This document shows positions 45,783 through 57,420 of a DNA stretch of 64,000 nt, piece after piece (the first letter of the stretch is position 1; the number at the start of each line of letters is the position of its first letter). The position numbers and the translations under genes are program-made. The stretch is from NCBI GenBank assembly GCA_014529385.2, contig CM043966.1, positions 96,224,587-96,288,586 of the forward strand, in the 5' to 3' direction. The DNA is from Adiantum capillus-veneris. Its lineage: Eukaryota; Streptophyta; Polypodiopsida; Polypodiales; Pteridaceae. A model generated the notes under the pieces. The model saw only the letters and a list, made by a program, of their open reading frames with translations, was not told the origin of the DNA and did no database searches.

Positions 45783-48700
45783 ATGGCTGGATCACAGGAC
45801 ACTGCTCTTTACAATATCAAGAAGCTGGATGGAACCAATTTCCCATTGTGGAAGAAGCAGATTTGGCATGTGTTGGTACAAAAGAAGCAGATAAAACCTA
45901 TAAAGCTCAAGGGGATAAAACCAAAAGATATGGACGAAGATGAATGGAGCGAAATGGATGAATTGGCACTTTCTACCATTATGCTGACTTTGGCAGAAAG
46001 CGTTTACTTCAATGTAGCAGACGAGATGTCGGCTTATCAAGCATGGTTAAAGCTGAGTGATCTTTATGAGAAGCAGAGTGCAGCTTCACAGGTATACTGG
46101 CTTAAGAAGCTTGTTGACTTGAAGATGAAAGAAGGGACACCTATTTACAATCATCTGAATGAATTCAACACAATCTATAGTCAGTTGTCAGCTCAAGTTG
46201 TCAAGTTTGATGAACCTGTTAGAGCTATGTTCATGTAGATCACATTGCCGGAAAGTTGGGACACTTTTCGCACAGCTTTGAGTAATTCTGCACCTCCAGA
46301 TGGTTTGAACATAGTAGGTGTAGAAGGAAGTCTGCTTACTGAAGAAACCAATAGAAAGACAATGGACAAAGGCAAAGGAACAGCCTTAGTTGTCAGGGGA
46401 AGGACCAAAGAAAAGTACAAAGGTGGAAAGAGGAATCAGTCTCGTAGCAAGTCCCGCATTGCTAAAGGAAAGAGTGACATAGAATGCTACCATTGTGGCA
46501 AGAAGGGTCACATGAAAAGAGACTGCAGAGAATGGAAAGCAGAAAAAGGCAAAGAGAAAGCTGAAGATCATGGTGAGAAGAACAAGTCCTCAGTGAAGAT
46601 TCAAGAAATAAATGTGACAAACACTGTTGCAGAGGATGACAGTCTAGTGTCAGGAGACATCTACTTCTTGAAGAATACAATGGACTCAGCTCTTCTTACA
46701 ACATCTGATGGAAATGCACTGAGTGACTGGATTATAGACTCAGGGGCATCACTTCATGTGTCTCCAAACAAGGAGTGGTTTACTTCTTATGTGACCACTA
46801 AAGATCATGTTCGGCTAGGCAATGGGCAGACATGTGAGATCTTAGGTGTTGGAGATGTTCAATTGAAGTTTCAGAATGGCTCTTCTTTCACGCTGAAGAA
46901 TGTGAGACATGTTCCCGCAATTACAAAGAGCTTGATCAGCATAGGTTTACTTGATGATGCTGGCTACGTCACCATTTTTGGACAGAACATGTGGAAGATA
47001 TCCAAGGGTTCTATGACAGTAGCACATGGAGTAAAGTCTGGAGGACTTTACATGATTTATGTATCAAATGTCTCTAAAAATGTAATCAATGTAACCGAGC
47101 AGCCGAACGTTTCTTTGTGGCATAGCCGGTTAGGACATATGTCCAAGAAGGGAATGGAAATCTTGTCTCGTTCTGGTTATTTTCCTGGCTTTTCATTTAA
47201 TGATTTTGAATTCTGTGAACATTGTCTGTATGGTAAGCAAACACAACAGCCACATAAGCATAGAAGCAGTAGAAGAGATACACAGTTGGCACTTGTTCAT
47301 AGTGATTTGTGTGGACCTATGCCTAACCTATCTCTAGGGGGAGCTTCTTACTTTATGACATTTATAGATGATTACTCGAGGAAAGTATGGGTTTACTTTC
47401 TCAAGCACAAGGATGAAGCGTTTAGTGTTTTCAAAACGTTTGTGACACTTGTGGAGAATCAGAGTGGCAAGAAGCTTAAATGCTTACGCACTGACAATGG
47501 TGGAGAGTATGTTTCAAAGGCCTTTCAGGACTTTTGTGAGTGAAAAGGTATAAAACGTGAACTTACTGCTCCTTACAATCGTCCTCAAAATGGTGTTGCT
47601 GAGAGGATGAATAGGACCATACAAGAGAAGGTCAGAAGTATGTTGTCTAATGCACAGTTGCAAAATGGGTTTTGGGCTGAAGCTGTATCAACAGCTGTTC
47701 ATCTTGTAAATAGATCTCCTAGCAAGGTTTTGCAGAAGGATTCAGTGCCAGAGATGGTATGGTCAGGCAAAATGCCCTCATACAAGCATCTCAGAGTCTT
47801 TGGCTGTGAGGCATATACTCACGTTCCAAAGGAATTTAGGAACAAACTTGAGCCAAAGAGTAGAAAGTGCATCTTTCTAGGCTATGGTAATTCTTGTGAA
47901 ATGGGGTACAGACTTTGGGATCCCGAATCCAGAAAGGTTGTCTGCAGCAATGATGTTCACTTTAATGAATCCAAATATCATTCTAAACCAGAGAGGGTTG
48001 AGGAGATTAGAAGAGTTGTCTTCCAAGAAGATGGACCTGCACGTGCAAGACAAAATGTCAGGGCTCAAGAGGAGCAAGGACAGGATAGAGTGGAACCACA
48101 GGTTGTGGCTGAGCCTGAGCCACCTATTGTGCGTAGATCTGGACGTGTCACGCGACCTCCTGATAGGTTTGTTCCATCTATGAACTATGTCATGTTGACT
48201 GATTGCAATGAGCCTTCATGTTACAAGGGAGCAGTGCAAATGAAGGACTCCGGGAATTGGCAATTGGCCATGCAGTCAGAGATGACAGCTCTGCATAAAA
48301 ACAAGACATGGAAGCTAGTTAAATTACCACAGGGCAAAAAGGCTCTACCTTGTAAATGGGTTTACAGGTATAAGATCACCGCTCATGATAGTCAGCCAAA
48401 GTACAAAGCAAGGCTTGTTGCCAAGGGCTTTAAGCAAGAACAAGGCATTGACTTTGATGAAGTCTTCTCTCCGGTGGTCAAGATGACCACATTGAGATGC
48501 TTTCTTGCATTGGTTGCCATATTAGATTTGGTGTTGCACCAAATGGATGTCAAGACAGCGTTCTTGCATGGTGATTTAGATGTGGAAATTTACATGTAGC
48601 AGCCAGTAGGGTTTGTTGAGAAAGGCAAGGAAGATTGGGTATGTCAGTTGTTAAAGAGTCTTTATGGCTTAAAACAATCACCGAGGGCATGGTACCATAA

Positions 48701-49763
48701 ATTCCACAAGTTTATGCTTTCTCAAGGCTACAAACGTAGTGAGTTCGATCACTGTCTATATACAAAGAAGGCTAAGGATGGTAGTTGGCTGATCCTTATT
48801 TTGTATGTGGATGACATGTTGATTGCTGGCAAGCACTTGGAAGAAATTTCAGCTTTGAAGTCAAAGATGGCAAAATCGTTTGACATGAAAGACATGGGTG
48901 AGGCAAGTCATATACTTGGTATGCGCATTGAGAGAGACAAATCAAAGAAGTTGATTTGGTTATCTCAAACAGAGTATATTGACAAGGTTTTGCAACGTTT
49001 CAATATGGAGAAGGGAAAGGCACTGAGTGTTCCATTGCCACCATATGTGAAACTTAGCAAACAAGATTGTCTTGTGTCTGAGGAAGAACAGGCTGAAATG
49101 GATAAGATTCCATATGCGTCTGCAGTGGGTAGTTTGATGTATGCAATGATTGCTACTCGCCCAAACATTGCATTTGCAGTGGGAGTAGTAAGTCGATACA
49201 TGTCAAACCCAGGCAAGAAACATTGGGAGGCAATGAAAGGAATATTGAGATACCTGAAAGCTACAAAGAGTATGCGTATATGCTATGGGAGTCAGGAGCT
49301 AAGTGTAAAGGGTTTTACAGACTCAGATTATGCAGGTGACTTAGACAACCAAAGGTCTACGTCAGGGTATGTCTTTACATTGGCTGGTGGAGCAGTATCA
49401 TGGCGTTCTAGATTACAAGATTGTGTTACTCAGTCTACTACAGAGGCTGAATATGTTGCAGCATCAAAGGCATGCAAAGAATCAATTTGGCTTAATCGAC
49501 TAGTAACAGATTTGGGAATCAAAGAAGAGATGCATGTGCTATATTGTGATAGTCAAAGTGCTATACAATTGGCTCGCAATCCAGTTTATCACTCAAAGAC
49601 AAAGCATGTGGATGTGAAGTATCATTTCATCAGGGAAATGCTCGAGGATAAGCAACTTCAGCTTGTCAAAGTTCACACCACAGAAAATCCTGCTGATCTA
49701 CTTACAAAAGGACTTCCCTCAGAGAGCTTTGCGCATTTTCCCAAGCAGTTAGGTGTAGGGTAG
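45783..49763 (+). pseudogene. Copia Gag-Pol polyprotein with three nonsense codons
   Basis: One frame of 1,327 codons from ATG 45783 is interrupted only by TAG 46236-46238, TGA 47541-47543 and TAG 48597-48599; there are no frameshifts. Order: Gag (LDGTNFPLWKKQIWHVL), CCHC knuckle (CYHCGKKGHMKRDC), protease (WIIDSGASLHVSP), GAG-pre-integrase (LWHSRLGHMSKKGMEIL), integrase core (HSDLCGPMP, RTDNGGEYVS, NGVAERMNRT), RT (KWVYRYKI, LVAKGFKQEQGIDFDEVFSP, QMDVKTAFLHGDL, catalytic ILYVDDMLIAG) and RNase H (GFTDSDYAGDLDNQRSTSGY, TQSTTEAEYVAASKA, KHVDVKYHFIRE). Both TAGs stand where family members have Gln (before ITLPESW and before QPVGF), so CAG-to-TAG is the simplest origin. All catalytic motifs are otherwise present. 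Confidence 0.95.
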
Positions 49764-49838
49764 TACATCACTTCTCTACATCTCTTGTATATTAGCTTGT
49801 ATAGTAGCTTCTCTCACACTTAAAGTACCACATTGGAC

Positions 49839-49852
49839 TTTAAGTGGGAGGT
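49839..49852 (+). other. Polypurine tract of Copia element
   Basis: TTTAAGTGGGAGGT directly precedes the TGTTGGGG of the 3' LTR. This form is common in plant Copia elements. Confidence 0.85.
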
Positions 49853-50045
49853 TGTTGGGGTATAAAGCTAAATGTGGTCGCCCAGGTAAGTGGGCGGGCC
49901 GCCAGGTATGTACACATATTCTTTTGTAAAACCTAATAAGAACTCACTATGCTCTATACATTACAATAGAGCGAGTTCACCATATCGTCGTGCTCTTCTT
50001 CTCGCACTCTCTCTCTCGCGTCGCACTTCCGCTCGTACTCCTTCA
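49853..50045 (+). repeat. 3' LTR of Copia element (193 bp)
   Basis: A direct copy of 44495-44685, followed by the GTATG duplication. Confidence 0.95.
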
Positions 50046-50440
50046 GTATGAATTTTGTCAATGCTTACAATGCTACATTAGGGTAAGCAAATGTACAAAT
50101 TTTTTTGAATGGTCAATGTTTTTGTCTTATAAGAATAATTCTCTTTTTATTGTGCACAAATTTAAATAGTATGCATACTTAGAATCATGTTTGTGATGAT
50201 GACGTCTCTCAAACACCAAGTAGAATATGTCACTCTGCTTGGGAGAATGAAATGGACTAAAGAGCAGACATGCTTGCGACAGCTATGTCTCCCAAGAAAA
50301 ATGGATTAGTCATTCATCTTGGAATGATGCGGTAGGGTAAAAAGGGATCCTCTACCCGCTAAGAAAAATTGACTAATGACTAAGGATTTATCTCTTCTAC
50401 CTCATAGCCGAGGACGACTATGATTTCAAGAGAAAGGTAA
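50046..50440 (+). other. Chromovirus 3' end: last Pol codons, 3' noncoding and polypurine tract
   Basis: After the GTATG duplication (50046-50050) the frame gives MNFVNAYNATLG and a stop. The next 340 bases are noncoding. AAGAGAAAGGTAA (about 50428-50440) before the 3' LTR is the polypurine tract. Confidence 0.7.
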
Positions 50441-52037
50441 TGTCATAAAAATCTAATATCTAACCAACCCAAATTATTTTCTCATATTAAACTGATCATT
50501 ATTGTGGGAGAATAGACGGGAACAAGGGTTAGAATATAGACATGTGCTTTCGGGTCTATCGTGACACGGGGCCAATGGTAAAGGGACCCAAATGAGAGAT
50601 GATATGTCAAAGAGCAAGGTTAGCTAATGGAGCTTAAAGACCTTAGGGTTAGCTTCATTAAAGACCTCCAAAGGTTAGTGTTATAAGTCCTTCGACCTTA
50701 GGTAAGCTAGGGTTGAGCTTGAGGTGGGAACCTGGCCCAAGCTTGAGATGCTTGTCGTGCTTGTTGGTGGCTAAGGTGCTTGAGGTGCTTGTTGTGCTTG
50801 AGGTGCTTGTCGTGCTTGCTGACTAAGATGCTTGAGGTGCTCATGGGAACACTACCCAAGTTGAGGTGCTTTGTCATGCTTGCTGACTAAGGTGCTTGAG
50901 GGTAAGGTGTTCCACAAAGTCAACAAAGATCCCTACAAGGAGGGGAGAGCCCTACAAGAAGGGGCTAGAGAGAGAACACACACACCCTCACACAAGGCAA
51001 GCTTGGTACAAAGAAAGAAAACAGGACACTTGTCAAGCTCCTCCTCATGTTCCCCTCATGGTGTGCCTAAAGCCTATTGGTTGGCCTCCAAAGGGGTCCA
51101 ATGATAAATTAGTTAATTTAATTAATTGTTTTAGCATTTATCAAGTCCTCTCTTTCAAAGGGGAAAGGGGGACACTTGTCCCAAGCCTACCCTTGTTGCT
51201 TGATATGCCTCTTGCAAGTGATTAGCTAGGCCTGGAGGGGTCCAATGAGCTTCAAGCATGAGCGGGGGGGGGGGGGGGGGGGGTGGGGTCGACCAAAGCA
51301 AGAAGGGGGGCTGCTTGGGGGGTATACTCTCCCACACACACTCACGCACTCTCATAATGTGAAGTGCAAAGTGCAAGAGCTCCATCTCCTTCTCCAAGCT
51401 AGTAGAGGAGTTGAGAGCCTACACCAACACTCTTGGGCTATGGAATGCAAATCCAACCAAGAGCCAGGCTTCAATGCTTAAGCTTGCCATCTTCTCCATC
51501 TTCATTACTATGCTATTATGTATGCTAGCAAGAAGAGTGACGATAAGTGAGGAATTACTTCTTTCTCCTATGAAATGTTTCTTCTTTCTCTTCCCTACTC
51601 TCATTCCCCGCTAGCTCTCTCCACCTTCAAAGGTGTTTGAGGCTTTGGGACCGAGGCTTGGGATAGTTAATGCTTTTTGCAAAGTTTATGTTATGCTTGT
51701 GATGCATGAAGCTTTACATCTTCATTGCATCACCTAGGTCACAAGGAACACAAAGATTGTATTGTACCAAATCTTTCTTGATGGGAGAATCTATCATACA
51801 AATGCCTATTGGACGGGGGACCAGCTCCACATAAATCCGGTCCTCAACTGTTGTCATGTTCTCTAAAATCTCTCTCTTGCAAAAGTATTGTTCATGCCAA
51901 GTTAACTAAGTACTATGTTTATGTTGCTACCATCAATTAAGTTCACCCTCTATGCTCACAAAGTAATCTCACAAAAATGCTTTGTCTAATTTTCCTAATT
52001 TCGCTACTCTCAAAATTCATAGGCCATTTCCATTACA
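50441..52037 (+). repeat. 3' LTR of chromovirus (1.60 kb)
   Basis: It matches 37773-39392. Differences include a rearranged GTGCTTG minisatellite (about 50718-50905) and a G-run of 20 at 51264-51283 where the 5' LTR has a shorter one. Confidence 0.92.
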
Positions 52038-52042
52038 CGCTG
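52038..52042. repeat. Probable target site duplication CGCTG (right)
   Basis: It differs from the left CGTTG (37768-37772) by one C/T change. Confidence 0.6.
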
Positions 52043-52079
52043 CCTCTAGAGGGACTTTGAAAGGAGGGGTAATAAGGGT

Positions 52080-52208
52080 TGCAATGTTCAGCCTGCAAAA
52101 AGATAGAAGTTAGTATCTTGGGTTCCACCCTTGCATCCACAAATCGGGAAAAAAATTGGGAGCATGTAACTCGCGAAAGGGCTGCAATGTTCAGCGTGCA
52201 ACACTAGT
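52080..52208. repeat. Block shared with STT3 upstream region, bounded by 18-bp repeats
   Basis: 52099-52173 aligns without gaps to 63126-63200 (about 90% identical by eye). It is bounded on both sides by GCAATGTTCAGC(C/G)TGCAA direct repeats. The origin of the block is unknown. Confidence 0.7.
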
Positions 52209-53059
52209 TTGCCTTGATTGCTTCACTATGTATATGGTAAAAAAGTGATAGTGGTGTGGATTTTACCGCATGGCATAGCTCGTAATGATGGCTCCATAGC
52301 ATCTCTCCTTGAAGCTTCCGCCAAAAACTCTATGACCTCGCATCACAAATGAGATTTCGCATGAAAAGATTATGGATGTTAACATTTCTATACTATAATA
52401 AAAATGAAACGAGATGCGTTTCGTGCATTTCTGATGCTTGTGCCCGTAAAAAGAAGAAAAAACCATACGTACGTATGGTGTGGAGTAGGCACCGTTCTCC
52501 ACATTTATAAAGATATCGTAAGGAACGTGCCATTCCCCCGCCACTTTTATCCCCTCAAGTGTTGAAGGGGGACTTATGCTTCTCCTCCGGTGTCGGAGAG
52601 ACTTTTTATTGTAAAAATATTATAATTATACAAGGAATAACTCATTACCGATGTTCTATAAAGACGTGTCATTCCACGTTGCCATGTGTTGGTGTATTGT
52701 CCGTATGTCCCTTTGTTGGACATAACAAGTCTTTGCCACCTTCATCTGAAATCTTTTCAATAAAAATGATATAAATTCATTGCTTTATTGTATACAGGAT
52801 GTAATCTAAGAGCTTTTGAGATCACATAGAGGAAATCAAAACACGAAATATAAGTATACCTTTGTTATTGGTTGTCTGCATTGAAGCACAATGTTGGGTG
52901 GATCGATTGCTAGACTTCCCTTGCATTGTTGCGTCACCTTCCCACCAGTATGTGTTTGTGTCATCGCCATCCCTTCCACAACTTATGCCAATTGTTGACT
53001 GTCACATTCAATTTTTCTATCATACCTACCATTACCTGCATTACTTTTTATGTCCATGG
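52209..53059. other. No recognisable gene; possible Helitron-like end and a perfect palindrome
   Basis: TCTATACTATAATAAAAATG at about 52388 resembles a Helitron 5' terminus. 52462-52479 is a perfect 18-bp palindrome, ACCATACGTACGTATGGT. No Rep/helicase coding and no clear CTRR 3' end were found. Short frames have no known motif. Confidence 0.35.
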
Positions 53060-54810
53060 TCTTAGGGTAGGTTGAATATGCCACATTGTCCGTCCATAAT
53101 CTCACATACACAATACACATACACATACACAAAGTCACAGTCTTTAAGGCACCCCATTTGGCATACATATCTACCAAAACACGGCCAAGCACGACATCTT
53201 TCTCCAAGAGCACCAAGCACGATATCTTTCTCCAAGAGCCCTCAATTCACGTCTGCTGAAAACAGCCTAGAGGTTTCTGGCGTCGCCCTTGTGGAACAAA
53301 TTCTGCAACAATCAGGAGAGAGGCCATCATTTCGTATCAGCCAAAAACTGTCCCTGTGGGGCAAATCTTGCAATCGGTGCATTCTAGCTCTAGACGGGAA
53401 GCTTTTCGAGAAGTTCTGGTGCTCTCTAAACTGCACCACGTCTAGCAAACATGTCAATCAAGGCATTGCTAGGCACGACATCTTTTTCAACGACTCCGGA
53501 CTAACAATATCAACGTAAATTTTTATGCCCATACCAACATTGCATAGAGCACATGCTTTCAAGATGCACACCTGCGTGATTGCATCAGGAGAGAGGCCCT
53601 TGATTTTGCATCAGTTGAAAACAACGTAAAGATTTTTAACCTGGTCCTGTTGTGCATATCCCATAATCCATACAGTCCAAGAGAGGATGTTCCAAACAGA
53701 GAGCTCCTCAAGCACTTTCTGTGCTATTTGAAGTGCACCAAATTTGGCATACATATCAACCAAGGCAATGCCAAGAACAATATTTTTTTCAACATTCCGC
53801 AACTAACAATATCAATGTGAATTTTTATGCACATATCATCATCTTGCGTAGAGCCACATGCCTTCAACATGCTTTCGTTGCGCTATCCCGTAATCATTGC
53901 ATTCCATGAGACGACATTCCAGACATGAATGTCCTCGAGCACTTTGTGTGCTCCCTAAAGTACACCAGATTTGGCGTACATATCGACCAAGGCATTGTGA
54001 AGCATGACATGTTTTTGCAACAACCCGAGACTAACGATATAGAGTGAATTTTGAAGCCCATATCGGAATCCTGCATAGAGCCACATGCCTTCAAGATGCA
54101 TGCGTAGGTGATTTCATATGGACAAAGGCCCTCACTTTGCATCAGCCTAGAGATTTCTAGCCCTGCTCTTGTTGTGTGTATCCCTTAAGGGCACCACATT
54201 TAGCAAACATGTCAACCAAGGCATTGTCAAGCACGATACCCTTTTTCAACAACCCCCGAGTAACAATATCAGCAAGATTTTTTATGCCCATATCAGTATC
54301 TTGCATATAGCCACATGCCTTTGAGATGCATGAGTATATGATTGCACCTGGAGAGGAGTCCTCGCTTTGCATCCACCCCTAAAATCAGCCTGGAGCTCTC
54401 TGGCCCTACGTTTGTTGTGCATATCCCGTAATCAATGCACTCCAAGAGGCAACATTCTGGATAGAAGGTCCTTAAGAACTTTTTGTGCTTTACAAAGCGC
54501 ACCACATTTGGCATACATATCGACCAAGGCATTGCCAAGCACAACAATCTTTTCCAACAGCCCCTCACTAATAATATCAGAGTAAATTTTTAAGCCCATA
54601 TCAACATCTTGCGTAGAGTCCCAATCCTTCAAGATGCATGCGTACGTGATTGCATATGGACAGAGGCCCTCGCTTCGCATCATCATCTTGCGTCGTTCAT
54701 ACATAGGTGATTGCATCTGGAGAGAGGCCCTCTACTGAAAATAGATTGGCACAACATCCTTTTTCAGTAGCCTTAAACTAACAATATCATCGTGAATTTT
54801 TGTGTCTATA
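53060..54810 (-). pseudogene. Degenerate PPR module array A1
   Basis: The minus strand repeats, in shifting frames, the plant PLS-type PPR module: SEGL.P..ITYACILKACGS, then D.GIK....I...GLL.K..VLGNALVDMYAKCGAL, then KAQKVL.EL and ISWT...GYAQQ. Clear examples lie at 54432-54716 (VVLGNALVDMYAKCGAL), 54157-54372 and 53611-53802. PPR proteins bind organellar RNA. Each module here is broken by stops or frameshifts, and none has an upstream start, targeting peptide or E/DYW domain that I can see, so this is fossil sequence. Such degenerate PPR arrays suggest a lineage with a large, turning-over PPR family. Confidence 0.75.
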
Positions 54811-56570
54811 TCAGCATCTTGCGTAGAGCCACAATGTGCATGCCTTTAAGATGCACACATAGGTGATTGTGTCTGGAGATAGGCCCTTGCTATGCACCAG
54901 CTGAAAACAACCCACAGCTTCCTAGCCTTGTCTGGGCATATCCTACGATCAGTGCGTTCCACAAGATAAAATTCCGCACACTAACCTTGTAGATTTTTGG
55001 CCCTGCTCCTCTTGCGTAACCTGCAATCAATGCACTCCAAGAGACGACATCCGGACAAGAAACTCTTCAAGCACTTTTGTGCTCTGTGAAGTGCACCACA
55101 TTTGGCATACATACTGACCATGGGATTGCCGAGCACGACATTGAATTTTTAAGCTCATATCAGCATTATGCATAGAACCACATGCCTTCAAGATGCATGC
55201 ATAGGTGATTCAATCTGGATAGAGACCCTCACTTTGCATCCGCTAAAAACAGTCTAGCGTAGAGCCACATGCCTCCAAGCTGCACCCGTATGTGATTGCA
55301 TCAGGAGCTGCTGGAGAGAGGCCCTGGCCTTGCATCTGTTCGCTAAAAACAGTATAGAGCTTTCTGGCCCTGCCCTGCTCCTATTGTGCGTATCCCACAA
55401 GCCTGGAGCTTTTCTTGTGTGACTATATCGGCATCTTGCGTAGAGCCACAATGTGCATGCCTTTAAGATGCACGCGTAGGTGATGTGTATGGAGATAGGC
55501 CCTTGCTACGCACCAACTGAAAACAACCCACAACTTCCTAGCCTTATCTGGGCATATCCTGCGATCAGTGCGTTCCACAAGATGACATCCCACACACTAA
55601 CCTTGTAGATTTTTGGCCCTGCTCCTGTTGCGTATCCCACAATCAATGCACTCCAAGAGACGACATCCAGACGAGAAACTCCTCAAGCACTTTTGTGCTC
55701 TCTGAAGTGCACCACATTTGACATACATATCGACCAAGGGATTGCCAAGCACGACATTGAATTTTTAAGCTCATATCAGCATCATGCATAGAGCCACATG
55801 CCTTCAAGATGCACGCGTAGGTGATTCCATCTAGATAGAGACCCTCACTTTGCATCCGCTAAAAACAGTGTAGCGTAAAGCCACATGCCTCCAAGCTGCA
55901 CCCGTATGTGATTGCATCAGGAGTTGCAGGAGAGAGGCCCTGGCTTTGCATCTGTTCGCTAAAAACTGTGTAGAGCTTTCTGGCCCTGCCGTGCTCCTAT
56001 TGTGCGTATCTCGCAAGCCTGGAGCTTCTTTTGTGTGACTATATCAGCATCTTGCGTAGAGCCACAATGTGCATGCCTTTAAGATGCACGCATAGGTGAT
56101 TGCGTCTGGAGATAGGCCCTTGCTACACACCAGCTGAAAACAGTCCACAGCTTCCTAGCCTTGTCTGGGCATATCCTGCGATCAGTGCGTTCCACAAGAT
56201 GACATCCCGCACACTAACCTTGTAGATTTTTGGCCCTGCTCTTGTTGCGTGTCCCGCAATCAATGCACTCCAAGAGACAACATCCGGACAAGAAACTCCT
56301 CAAACACTTTTGTGCTCTCTGAAGTGCACCACATTTGGCATACATATCGACCAAGGGATTTCCAAGCACGACATTGGTTTTTTAAGCTCATATCAGCATC
56401 ATGCATAGAGCCACATGCCTTCAAGATGCACACATAGGTGATTCCATCTGGATAGAGACCCTCACTTTGCATCCGCTAAAAACAGTGTAGCGTAAAGCTA
56501 CCTTGAAGTTGCACCCATATGTGATTGCATCAGAGAGAGGCCCTTGCTTTGCATCCTATTGCGTGTATCC
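54811..56570 (-). pseudogene. Degenerate PPR array A2: 617-bp higher-order tandem repeat
   Basis: Three head-to-tail copies start at 54811, 55428 and 56044, each opening (on plus) TC(A/G)GCATCTTGCGTAGAG; the third is partial. Each copy contains remnants of about two PPR modules on the minus strand (for example QSEGLYLDGITYACILKACGS in 55643-55855 and its counterpart in 56260-56472). The copies resemble each other much more than neighbouring modules do, so the dead array was itself amplified. Confidence 0.8.
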
Positions 56571-57420
56571 CGCAAGCCTGGAGCTTTTTGGCCATGCTCG
56601 TGTAATCCTCTCCTCTCCCTCTGCTAAAAACAGTGTAGAGCTTTGTGGCCCTACCATGCTCCTATTCTATGTATCCCGCAAGCCTAAAGCTTTTTGGCCA
56701 TGCTCGTGCAATCCTCTCTTCTCCCTCTGCTGTTGCTGCCTTTTGGAACTTTTTTTTAATCTTATTATTTCTGCACCATCGTTTTTAACTTCTCTGTCCA
56801 ATGAAAACCAACGAGTTGGACTGCCTCTCCTTTCAGGGTTTCCAAAATCGCTCTTAGATAATCAAGGTAAAGATTGTTTTCTCTACTCAACATCTAGCAC
56901 ATCGACAAATTTCCAATCAAAGGATAGAATTCGCAATAACATGATACAACCTTATGGCAAAGAGGCAACCAAGCTAAATTGTTGCCAAATACCAATATTG
57001 CAGATATGAAGACACCCTATGCATTTTAAAGGTTTAAACCTACATGGGCTTTCTGCCAAAGAGAAAAGAGAGTATCATAAGCCACCACCCTGTTCAATCC
57101 ATTCACCATTCCCAGAGAAAGTTTTCAATGCCTTCATCCCCCGCTCACCCTTTTACACAGAAAAAGGTTCTAGAAAAAGAAAAGGAAAGACTCCCTTCTA
57201 TGCCCTACTTTTATACTTTTTGCCAAGGGACTTCCTTGAAAAAGGCCAGCTCTCTACCTTGCGGCATATAACAGTTTCCACAAAAATCAATTTCTCAAAA
57301 ATGCCCTCCACAAAATGTGGACCATTTGGCAAGAGTCTTGCAATGCTAATCCTCCTTGCTTGCTACCTATTCCTTCTTTTGTAGACTCTCCTCGCATCAG
57401 CACATGCAATATCCCTGTTG
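56571..57420. other. No recognisable gene; local duplication
   Basis: CTTTTTGGCCATGCTCGTG with neighbouring sequence occurs at about 56584 and 56689 (105-bp spacing). The rest, with frames at 56503-57009 and 57019-57384, has no motif I know and could include the 3' region of the minus-strand EVE gene. Confidence 0.45.

Larger units (their letters stand above)
44495..50045 (+). mobile_element. Ty1/Copia LTR retrotransposon, 5.55 kb, nearly intact
   Basis: Both LTRs are short (191 and 193 bp), with perfect GTATG target duplications, an iMet primer site, a polypurine tract and a single Gag-Pol frame. Copia order (protease, integrase, RT, RNase H) is clear. By eye the LTRs differ by about seven substitutions and one CT indel, so it is one of the younger elements here and younger than its chromovirus host. 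Only three nonsense codons interrupt the polyprotein. Confidence 0.95.
37773..52037 (+). mobile_element. Ty3/gypsy chromovirus with nested Copia element
   Basis: LTRs of about 1.6 kb (37773-39392 and 50441-52037) begin TGTCATAAAA and end CATTACA. An iMet primer site follows the first LTR. The interior has Gag, protease, RT, RNase H, integrase and an end-of-Pol chromodomain-like region. This order plus the chromodomain marks a chromovirus. Numerous stops and frameshifts show it is older than the Copia element inserted at 44495. Without the insert the element is about 8.7 kb. Confidence 0.9.
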
